Assembly: GCF_030867095.1 (NCBI RefSeq) | Contig: NC_081832.1 | Location: 57,645,444-57,709,443, forward strand | DNA length: 64,000 nt | Source: Alligator mississippiensis | Lineage: Eukaryota; Chordata; Crocodylia; Alligatoridae | Direction: 5' to 3' | Shown here: positions 54,109 through 64,000 of the stretch, piece by piece | Layout of the letters: the number at the start of each line of letters is the position of its first letter | Numbering within the stretch: position 1 is the first letter of the stretch | Translations under genes and position numbers: made by a program | Notes under the pieces: generated by a model | Told to the model about the DNA's origin: nothing | Database searches by the model: none | The model's input: the letters and a program-made list of their open reading frames with translations, nothing else

Positions 54109-54858
54109 AGATATTAGATTTATGGCCTATTATAACCTGCCTGCCATCTCATAACCCTAGGTAATCTGTCTGCATTTCACCAGCTACATTCTATCACCAG
54201 TTCTACATTCCTCCTTCCTCCCACCCTCAACTTGTCTCTCCCCTATTGTTTCCCATTTGTTCAGATCCTCACTGCTATTCATTTGCGTTTTCACACCTGC
54301 ATATTGCATATTGGCTTGTATTCTACCCAGGAGAGGACACAAACATCAACAGACTCTCTTTATGCCTGAAGAAGGGTGTTTGTGCCCAAAAGTCTGCAAA
54401 GAACAATGTTTCAAACAATTTAGTTGGTCTAATAAAAGATATCACATCTACCCAAAGAACCTTGTCTACTTAAACCCAGGTAGTGTATTCCTTACTGTGG
54501 CAAATTCTTCATAATGTCATATGATAATTTTTTTTAAATCTTTCAACAATATGTACACATTAGGAGAACTCCTTGCCTAATAAATGTCCTTGTGGCTAAG
54601 ATTTCTCCTATGCTATGTACAATTCTAAAGTAGTTTAGGGACTGAAATTTAATTAAAACTAAAATACTTGCTGTTGAATTAGTCTGATCAAGACTTTCAA
54701 TTAAGTTTCTGAATGACAAAACAAATTTATTTAATCAGCTGGGGTACAAAGGTACTGGTCAGTAAACCAGATATAATATAGGTGAAGACTGATGCAACAA
54801 GATGTGTATTGTCCCTAAAAAAGTCAAACGTCACACATTAGCAAGAAAAGGATAATAA

Positions 54859-55055
54859 GGCTAGGGACAGAAATTACACATAAATTGGTATGAGTGATTA
54901 GAAACCACTTCAAATCTGTAACACAACAGATCTTCAGTGCACATAAACTGCTTTCAAAATGGCTATTGCTTATCTGTTCAATCTACAGTTTAGACTAACC
55001 TGTGAAGATTGAATCAATCTTCAGCCTCGTACTTTTTGACTGTCTGTATTTAGCC
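54859..55055. mobile_element. MITE-like element, 197 bp, same family as 20478-20718
   Basis: Left end ggctagggacag, right end ctgtctgtatttagcc, inverted with mismatches. Flanked by TAA on both sides. Related sequence also occurs at 26020-26203 and 55330-55480. Confidence 0.6.
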
Positions 55056-56631
55056 TAATACTTATATACCATGCAAAGAGATTTTTGCAGACAAGTCACT
55101 TGTAAAAGTGGAAGCAAGTGGACAAACATTCAGTTTTGCTTCCAGAAATGCAGCCACATGCCTTCAGGGGCCCAGGCCAGAAGCTGCGGGGGGTGCTAAG
55201 GCATGGCTCCCTGCTTGGCTGGAGCAGACACCTTAGGCCAAGGCTAGCCCACCCACTCTGTGAGGAAGGGGGGGGGGGGAGGTTGTGCGTGAAATGCAAA
55301 GCATCTGGGGATGCTGAGGGACTGTGAGTTAACTTGAATCTATAGGGAATCTGGGACAGAAGTTCAATAAACTGATTTAACCTAAATCAGTTCAGTCTGA
55401 TACTACATCCATCCAGGTTTATCTTAAACTGGTTTCAGACATTTTGAAAGCAGTTTATGCACACTGAAAATAAAATTAATAATGGTCAAAAAGACACATT
55501 TAAACAATGTGCTGTCATAATAATACACATATGCTTTAAATCCCTAACAAACAAGCATCTGGGGAGACCAGAGAAATTGACCTACACCTGCATAGTTGTG
55601 AGCCCTGGAGTTACAAACCAGCTTACAAAGACTTGAAAGATGTTTTGGGATACATTGATCCCATCAAATATGTTCAAGCATCCTGGAAATTAATTTTCTT
55701 TCAAAATATTTCTTGCCACTTGACCCCATTTTTGAGGGGGGAAAAATTAACAGAAGCATTAAGAAAACTCTTGATGCTCAAAAAAGTATCACTCTATCTT
55801 GATTCTTAATCTACAGAATTATTTTTATACATTGATTTCTAGAGAGACAATATTTGATAATGGGCAGCTGTTTAGAGATAAGCTATTTATAAAGTCTGTT
55901 GGTCCCAAAACTGTTGATCATATATTACAGTACAACAAATATGGAAGGTTAGGTGGTTTGCTGGTTAGTGATTAGCCCAATGTCACCAATATCTGAACTA
56001 GTCATGAAATGGAGTAACACATTAATAATAAAGAGAGTATTTCCTCAGTGAACATTAATCTATTATTCAGCATTTTAAAATTCTTCAGATAGCTTTGTTT
56101 TCCTTCTAAAAAGATTAATATCTATTTTTAGACCTTAAAGTCCTGGGTTTCCTATGAACTTGAAAAGCAAACGGTAGACTCTGTGCACTCAGAATCTATT
56201 TTCAACAAAACTTAAAAAAATTAAAAGAAATGCCTTTTTATGTTGTCCCTAACTTATTAAAGTGTGAGCATTAAACTTTCCAGTTTCATTGTGTTCTTAG
56301 GTTGGGATCTTGAAAGCAATTCCAATTTCATCACCATGGAAAGCCAGCAGATGTTGGATGCCTAATTCCTTTAAGTGAGTTTTAAAATCAGAGCATTAAA
56401 GCACTGGCAGAGTGTGAAAGTGGGTATAGTACAGAAAAAGAAAAAAAATCACTGCCAGCTCCTGAAGTATCAGTTTTTCTATACTCTATTATGAAAATGA
56501 TGACAGAAATAAAATTCAAATACAGTTGTTTTCAGAAAGGAACATATCTGTTTTCAGTTTTAAAAGCACATTTTAATAAGCAATACTTTCAAATTAAATG
56601 GGAAAAAAAAAACTTTGCCTTCATACTCTCA

Positions 56632-56853
<222 letters not shown>

Positions 56854-58309
56854 CTAGATCAAGTCAGACAATGGGGAAATTCTCAAAATGTGTTATGTTG
56901 CAATACAAATGTTTGACAGATATATGTTTATCATTTTTTATAAGAGCAACATTTTGAGAACACTATAATATAATGTTGGCAATACATCTATGTGTGCATT
57001 AAATCTATTATTAAACTTGTTACTGATGTCAGGTCAACAAAGATTAGGAAAAGCATAGAAAATATTAATATCAAAAGAAACCTTAATAGTGGACACTGAT
57101 GTTGGATATTAGTTTGCAATATGATATAGTAGCAAAGAAAGCAAGTGATAGTTTTTAATGTAGTAAAAGAATTCATTAGGTCAAATCACTGAGTTGTGTA
57201 AAATATGAGTCAAGTCAAGGTTTAGACCTACAACTATGGAAAGCTAGACAATAGAAAGAAATAATGTGATTGGGTCTCTTATTATACCAATTCAATATTA
57301 CTCTGAATTTGTGGCAATGTAAATGTGAGGAAAATTCATTTGTGTCAATAAACATTTTTCACCCTGCAATGAAAGACTAACCTAGGATTAAATGGAGGAA
57401 ATTAGAAAATAACTTCTGACAATAAAATAAATAAAAAAGAGAACAGTTTCACAAAGGAGCGGTTAAAAATATTTAAAATTAAATGGAATAAAATAGAATA
57501 AATAATCTGTAAGAAACAATTATGTACTGACCTGGAGTTGAACTGTGACCAAAGGTCTTTTCCATCTCTGACTGCTATGATGGTGGGAAGCTATTTAAAG
57601 TCTCTACAGTTTAAAATGACACTGGACAAATTTTGTTCAGGCTCTGATACAACATTTCTCTAAGACTTGTTGGCTAAATCCCTGCCATCCCTGAAAATAT
57701 ATGCCCATTGCATATATATTTACAAGTAAGGAATCTACATTCATCGTAGAGTGCTGTCAACAGAGAGGCATTCTAGAATGAATATTGGAAGAAATTTGGT
57801 TCCAGACCTCATTGTAACAGACTACCTTAAACCTTTCATTTGTTTTAACAAAGAGCAATACTGCATGAACCACAAAGCATCGTGAGCTGTTTAACATTAA
57901 GTCTGCATTTAAAGTTTGCTTGGACAAGAAAAGTTACAATATATCTTTCTGCTTTTCTTGTTTTTATGGCATGGAATTCATAAATAAATAATTAATATGT
58001 GTATTATTGTACATAAGATTATTACTTTGTTCTACTCCAGCAAGCCATGTGTTCAATTTAAGCTACATCAGTATCTTTATGATTTTAATCACCCATATTA
58101 AATACAGGATGCCCTGTTTTGCTTCAGTGGGACTATTCACAATCTTTTAGCTCAGCCCAAGGCTTGTTGCTTTAGTGGAATAGGGCCAAATGAAGGAACT
58201 GTGTGTGAAATCTTCCCTAGTGAGATTTTTCCATTGATTTCATATGGTTAGATTTCACTTGTGTTTTATGTATGTGGCACAACAAAAGAGAAAAGAGAGG
58301 GGTTAAAAA

Positions 58310-58565
58310 GCAGCAAGTGACAAGCGAATGTCTCCAAGAGCCACTCTAATTACAGCACCACAGCATATTGTTTATCAGCATCCCCACACTTTAAAATGGT
58401 GATGGGGGCACTTGAACTGAAGCTCATTCAATGATCCTGCTGCCATTTTGAAGCATGGAGACACTGATGCAACAAGGCACAGGAGGCTGCTGGAGCACAC
58501 TAATTACTATGCTCCAGCAGACATGATTAATTGGAGCAGCCTCTGAACCCATATACAGGCACCCG
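58310..58565. repeat. Dispersed repeat, copy 2 (partner at 41925-42130)
   Basis: 'cactctaattacagcacc', 'agcatccccacactttaa', 'ttgaactgaagctcattcaa', 'ggaggctgctggagcacact' align with copy 1 in the same orientation. Class unknown. Confidence 0.5.
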
Positions 58566-59199
58566 TAGGGATTTCTCATGTTCTTTTAGTCCCACAATAA
58601 ACTTCTTCCTACACAGAAGTAATTCTTCAAATGTGGAAGATATACACAGAACATGACAGCTATGCAGTGTATAGAAGTAAATCTCCACCCACATTTGCTA
58701 TTTCAGAGAGGGAGGAGAGTAGGAAGGTGTTAAAGTCTTAAAGAAGAGACCAAGGAGATCACCAAGTCATGAGACACTTCTTTGTAGGGACTGTGAGTTT
58801 GGTGAAAAGCAGGTATTCAAGTAACTAGGGAATGGAAGAAGTGCTTATGAATCTGTCCAAGCACTGTGCTCCTCTCTACCTCATAAAACTTCTTCCCAGA
58901 ACATCTCTTGAAATTTAAGGATGGGTCATTTTGGCTGTGCTCACACCTCATTAGTCTTTGCTATCTCTTATCATCCAAACAACGTTTCTACTCCAAGGCA
59001 TTCTGGCAGAAAGGTAATTTTAAGATACAATCAACAGATATTCTCACCAGAATCAGTGTGTTTTCTATGGAATTGAATACTGCTTAATAGAGTAGGGTGA
59101 CAAGGTCTCCAGAACTCCCTTCTGTAACTCTACTTAGGAAACAATCATGAAAAGGATCCAATCACCCCCTTCCCACCTAGAAGACCTCACAAATACAAC

Positions 59200-59694
59200 A
59201 TGTGGGCATGTCTACATGTGCAATTAATGTGCATGAATAAACTCTGGAACTTATTGTTCTGGATTTTTTTTTTCTCCTGGGTGTGTTGTTTGAACATGTG
59301 TCTGGGAGCAAAAAATTCTGGAGCATATTGCTGTGGAGTTTATTTGTGTGCAGCACATGGAGCCTGGTCAAAGCAGCCTGGGCTGGCAGGGGACTCTGCA
59401 GAGGTACTGGCTGAGGCATGAGAGTGCTTTAGCATGAGGGCTTCGGTGCCTGCCAGCTGCTCTGCAGCACATGGAGCCTGGTCAGAGCAGCCCAGCTGGC
59501 CCCATTGTCATCTACTTGGGCACTGTGGTGCAGAAAATAACACTGCTGCAGGACAGTACTTGTGTTTACCCAGACTACCCTGAGGCAGCATATATTAGTC
59601 TACCGTGACCTAATAGTGCTGCACATGTAAACTGTAATGCTTTACTGTGAAGCTAATTAGTCAGCTCTCCAGTAAACATCTCATGTAGACATGC
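59200..59694. repeat. MITE-like element, same family as 42166
   Basis: Left 'tgggcatgtctacatgtgca', right 'catctcatgtagacatgcca'. 'aataaactctggaacttatt' and 'ctttactgtgaagctaatta' match the other copies. In the GABRA1 intron between exons 4 and 3. Confidence 0.55.
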
Positions 59695-61228
59695 CAAATG
59701 TGATTGCAATGGGAATAAAATAAATTTTCCTTCTGATTCTGGATAATAAGTCATATAAAATCCAAAGGCTTATAGAATCATTGCTCTGTGTAAAAGGAAT
59801 TTGCTGTATTTCCCCAAACCTAGTTATCTATTTCTTCAGCCTATGAAAGTGGTGGTGGTCACTTTAATTACCTTGTGGGAGTACCCAAAGGTTGCATTTT
59901 GTAAGATGATGTACAAATATAGAACAGGAAATCCCTGCCACATGCAACAAGTATATTACAAATATCAGAAATGAGGGTTACCCCAAAATAAAGTGTTTTC
60001 TGTTATGAAAAATGTCAAAAGTTCAAAACTAATTTTTGTTTCACATCAGAATACAATTATGAAATTAAATTTTGCACAACACGGGGGGGGGGGGAGGGTG
60101 AAAGAGAGAAAGAGAGAGATTCATCCTAGAATATGAAATAGCTTGGTTGAAATCAGTAAGACTGCAGTAAATGTATGTTTGTATGTCTGCTTTGAAGCAA
60201 ACAGAGCTTTGATCTTTGACTCCTTGCAATGAAACCTTCCCAGTGAAAGCTCTGTCAGCAATCAATGTTTCAATGAAAAGTTTTGTTTCAATAAATTTGC
60301 ATTTTACAAAGAAAAGACCGTTCATTAAAAATTCCCAGCTAACTGTAGGCAGAAGTTTGGGGCAAAAACAAACACCAAGGAAACAACCTCTTCAGGGTTT
60401 GAATTTAAAACTGGATTATGGTGGCTGGTCACATGAATTCACCTATCAAATGAAGCAAGTTAAAGTGACTTTCTTAAATAATCAAGGGCCATAAATGTCA
60501 TACATTAGTAGTCTCTCCATCAAAGCAATTTATGTATAATTTCAAAAAACAAGTAAAGAGAGAATTTTCACAATTTGTTTACAGCCAACAGAGCAAAGAT
60601 AAAATTTATTGATATATGTAACATAATGTGATATTTCTCTTGGATCTACAGTATTCCAGCTAGTACAATTAGCATTTTCAGAGAGGAGGTATAATCCTCT
60701 GCACTGATATATAGTTTTTGCTTTATTCTAGTGTGTAAGTACTGAAAACACTGATCTAGCCATACCTCTGGATTACTGCTAACAATAAATTTGCCCACCA
60801 CAACAGGTAGTCACTTAGGCTATGCTGCTCAGCACACTAATGCATCATTCTGGTTTAATATCACTGTAAAATACTATTACTTATTGCTGTGGCATCAGTT
60901 GTGGATATATTCACCAAGCAATCATTAAATTGTTTCTTCCTGCAGAGTATTTGGGGAAAGTAGCCCATGAAAATAACTAATTTTTACAGAAATATTCTCT
61001 GTTATTCTATCCCATAATTCTGCTGTGTCCATTGAGAACCTTGGTTACCTGCTGTGTAAGTGCCAGCTATAAATTTGGAAACTGGGCCCACTTATACGCC
61101 CTCTCATTTTGTTTTGCAAAGGGATATTAGTTGCTTTCTTGTACCAGTTTTCTTGCTTTCATATGCTTTCTTTTTTTCTCTTTCCTTTGCTTTTGATTAG
61201 CTAAGTGATTGATTTAAATAAGGAAAGT

Positions 61229-61254
61229 AAAATAAAATAAAATAAAATAAAATA
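61229..61254 (+). repeat. (AAAAT)n microsatellite
   Basis: Five tandem AAAAT units in the intron between GABRA1 exons 4 and 3. Confidence 0.9.
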
Positions 61255-62051
61255 CTACTGGTAGTCAATTTCTTCAGTGCTCAGTTTTACACAGAATCCA
61301 GCATGATTTAATAGCATTTTCCCAATTTGAATGTCCCTGCAAATAATGCCCACTTACAAATGAATCAAACAATGGTTTCATTTATATGCAAAAACTAATG
61401 CAACTTGCCTACATCTCCTATCACTGTTAGGTTTCATATTTACAACTTTGTAACCACAGATGCCTGAATCTTTTTTAATTATCTAGTAATTTGCCAGTTA
61501 CATCTAAGCGATAAAAGAGTGAAAAACCGTATCTCTCTTAATTTCTTGCCCCTCTGACCATCTAATACCTAAGAAATTCAGTTCTAACTGATCAGCAGCA
61601 TTTAATGTAACTACACAGGTTATACTTTATGGAATTTACACTGTAGCCATAAATGTTTATCACACTTTAAGACAATGATGTGTTCCAACAATTGGATCTG
61701 CAATATGCCAAATAGAGCTATGCTTTCATTCTGTGAGGAGTACAGATCCATTCAAAAAAATTAAGCAGCTAACAAATTCCATAATATATTATCATTTAAA
61801 TATAATGTCTGTTATAACATGTATTAAAGTCACTGAGGCTGTTAATTTAAGGGCACTTAAATACAGTCACAGCTGGCAGTAATGGTTAAATGTAAAAAAT
61901 GACAGGATTCCGGAACCAAAAGGTCTAAAAAGTATCAGATAATTGCAGATCAAGTTGTTTCAGATATTCTCCCTCCTCTTTGCAACTCCAAATTAGAAAT
62001 AAAGTAAAAATTAAAAGAACTATTGCTGTAAAAATATAAACTGTCACTTAC

Positions 62052-62119
62052 CATATCATGATCTGAAACAGGCCCAAAACTGGTGACGAAGATGTCAGTC
62101 TTCACTTCAGTTACACGCT
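62052..62119 (-). CDS. GABRA1: GABRA1 coding exon 3 (68 nt)
   Basis: Encodes the start of the ligand-binding domain, [23 protein letters not shown], where the first Glu codon is completed from the previous exon (two bases, AG, lie here). The minus-strand acceptor reads ...cttcatcag before AGCGTG and the donor is ATG|gtaagt. The residues are the first beta-strand region shared by all alpha subunits. The 68-nt length is the usual one for this exon in GABA-A receptor genes. This is the most upstream GABRA1 exon in the window. Confidence 0.95.
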
Positions 62120-62836
62120 CTGATGAAGCAGGAAATTAGGACAGTGAGTGTCTATCAACAGTCTTCATTAGATCTAGCCAACACAAATTCTCACCCAAAT
62201 AGCAATTTTACTGGCTTTGATTAGCTATTCTAAAATTGGTCCACAATGTGGTGTTGATAATTTATTGCTTATAGATGTAATTTCACAGCTAATATTTTTA
62301 GAACCCATTTTAAATGCAGTGTCAAACTACAGTTTTTATAGATATGGATTTTTACTAAATGTGTTCAGATCCATTTGTAGACAGGTCAGAGTTCCACTGT
62401 TGTTTAAACCTTTCAATGAATTTTTAACTAATAATTGTATTTGTTTTTAATAGGAAAAACATTGTTGAATATTTAACTTTGTGCTCATAACTCCTAATAT
62501 TCCCCAGCAATTGCAATATATGTCTTTAGTAATTAAACCTTTCTTTCATGTAAATGTATATAATGTGTATTGACAGAATAGAGAAAGAGAAAATACACCA
62601 TGATGTGTCCGGATAGAAAGATTTTCATCAGCAGACATTTGACATTGCTGCATTACTCATGAGTTTAATAGACAGGAGTGAGACATGAAACCATTCCAAA
62701 TAAATATGAATTGAAACCTTGCATCATAGTGTTGCCTGCATTTGCCTCATATTTTTCAGAAATATTTCATGTTTTAGGTTGTTTTTTAAATTATTAGCCA
62801 TGCTGTTTGAATCAAATCACCATACCTACTGTCAGA

Positions 62837-63490
62837 GGGCATGTATAGATGAAACAGGGGCCCTAAATTGAAGTGGTGGGTTTTAAAAAACACCACTTCA
62901 ATTTAGGGCTGATCAACCCCCGCGTCATGCACACACCCTGCTGACTTACCTGCCTCTCCGGCAGGGAGGGAAGGATGAGCTGCTGACAGGCAGAGCAGTC
63001 CCTAGGCTGCAGGGGGTGCTGGTGCTTCCCTCTGCGGCAGCGGTGGCCCCCTCCCCCTCCAGGCAGCACCCACCCACAGGAACCCAACTCGGGTGGTCCC
63101 GGGGGGGCACCGCAGCCATGGAGGGAAGCACCCCGCACAGCTCAGGCAAGTAGGCTCCAGGGGAGATCAGGCTTACCACTTTTTGTGGGCGGAGCTCCTT
63201 TCCTGGGCTGCTGCCAGGCTGCCTGCAGGGCTTCCTGCAGAGCCATGGAGCTGCATGGAGCCTGGTGCTTTGCTCCGTGGCTGTAGGGGCAGCAAACTAA
63301 AACTCCTCAAAGGAGTTTTAATGTTATAATACATGTTGTACATGTATTATAATACATGTTATAATACATGTTACTCCTCAAAGGAGTTTTAGTTTGCTGC
63401 ACCCCAAGTCTTTTAAGGAGTATTACGTCGCTGAATTTCCTGCAGCAGCTGGAATTAATGCGCAATATGCCACCGAGGCATGCAAACACC
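62837..63490. repeat. MITE-like block with GC-rich core and two hairpins
   Basis: Starts 'agggcatgtatagatgaaac'. It contains a 19-bp perfect hairpin (62860-62878 with 62891-62909), a GC-rich core (62930-63290), and a large nested palindrome (63286-63406). The right limit is uncertain. Short ORFs in the core have GC-rich composition only. It lies in the GABRA1 intron upstream of exon 3. Confidence 0.5.
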
Positions 63491-64000
63491 AACACCATTA
63501 ATAATGAATAATTAATATTAGACTCCACTTAACTCATAACTTAAATTATATACTGGCATAGGCATCTGTCCTTGTCTACATGGCTTCCTAGTCCCAATGT
63601 GCATCTCCTGCTTCATTGCATTGTCTCTCCTCCCCAACACTTACTCATGTAACACACTCTGATAACTTTAGTACCCATTTCAAGGATCCTTCTAGCATTA
63701 CTCAGGTAAGGCTATAGCCAATAGACTTTTAAACTTGTCAGTAGTCTAAGTTTAAATATTGATTACGGTAGTCCTCAAGTTAGTGCATGTTGGGGAAAAT
63801 TCCAAATAGGGCGGAAAAATATATATTTCAAAGACGGTATAAATAAAACTATGGGTTTTATTAATCCATTTAGAGGTTTAAAATATTAAAAGTAATCCTA
63901 TAGAAAATAGGCTAAAAGACCTAGTGCAGGGCTTTGAAATATAGTTTCCTCATCCATCTACCTTAATATATATTGTGTATATGTATTCCTTCAAAGTTTT

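Larger units (their letters stand above)
51870..54475 (+). mobile_element. Penelope-like element (PLE), near full length, decayed
   Basis: Plus-strand element inside the intron between GABRA1 exons 5 and 4, opposite to the gene. Three frames together give the parts of a PLE polyprotein in order: an N-terminal region (LTKAEKSVLSKGLIFC near 52020; LSFSERRAIESLRSNHQIV near 52350), reverse transcriptase, a C-terminal RT block (FLDTMINTQNGKIQTTIYKK near 53290) and a GIY-YIG nuclease. Stops and frameshifts break it, so it is dead. The 3' untranslated tail ends in a conserved block (54362-54470) that also occurs at 6060-6125, 7090-7172 and 7672-7765. No duplication was found at the ends; the left limit is approximate. 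Confidence 0.85.
56854..62051 (-). other. GABRA1: GABRA1 intron between exons 4 and 3
   Basis: 5198 bp, GT-AG. Contains the dispersed repeat at 58.3 kb, the MITE at 59.2 kb, a G-run at 60084-60093 and (AAAAT)n at 61229-61254. No other gene seen. Confidence 0.85.

Noticed and set aside
62120..64000. First coding exons of GABRA1 (signal peptide)
   Set aside because: No minus-strand frame resembling the N-terminus with suitable splice sites was found; ORFs here belong to a GC-rich repeat.

Overview
The window is vertebrate nuclear DNA: AT-rich, intron-bearing and full of transposon fossils. The repeats are several CR1 LINE copies, a Penelope-like retroelement, and many short inverted-repeat elements sharing a 'tctacacatg'-type end. 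Together they point to a sauropsid, most likely a crocodilian (turtle is the main alternative). The species call is an inference from repeat style; no database was searched.

The one clear host gene is GABRA1, the alpha-1 subunit of the GABA-A receptor, on the minus strand. Seven coding exons lie between 62119 and 24418, with lengths 68, 221, 83, 144, 153, 203 and 306 nt including the stop. All have AG/GT boundaries and compatible phases and join into one open frame of about 391 residues. They cover most of the extracellular domain, the Cys-loop, all four membrane segments and the C-terminus. The exons for the signal peptide and extreme N-terminus were not found and should lie beyond position 64000. 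The 3'UTR probably runs from 24417 down to about 22.1 kb.

Layout. 1-22000 is intergenic sequence downstream of GABRA1. It holds an unclassified repeat-like block (1-2620), inverted-repeat elements (2763-3046, 4480-5659, 8071-8732, 9366-9630, 20478-20718), two Penelope-end insertions with exact 13-bp target-site duplications (6019-7173 and 7673-7800), CR1 copies (10531-11218 and 11427-14490), an ~80-bp minisatellite (17450-17900) and an unidentified ORF near 18.5 kb. 22000-62119 is GABRA1. Its introns carry CR1 copies (33822-35900, 39165-39510, 39783-40215), a nearly complete but decayed Penelope-like element with RT and GIY-YIG domains (51870-54475, opposite to the gene), MITE-like elements, and an unidentified ORF remnant just upstream of exon 6. 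62120-64000 is the next intron, with a MITE-like block rich in hairpins.

No prokaryotic feature, CRISPR array, rRNA or tRNA gene was recognised. The most unusual material is the set of Penelope-derived insertions. Two small ones consist of oppositely oriented 3' ends inside 13-bp duplications, and one of these encloses a CR1 fragment truncated at its catalytic FADD motif.
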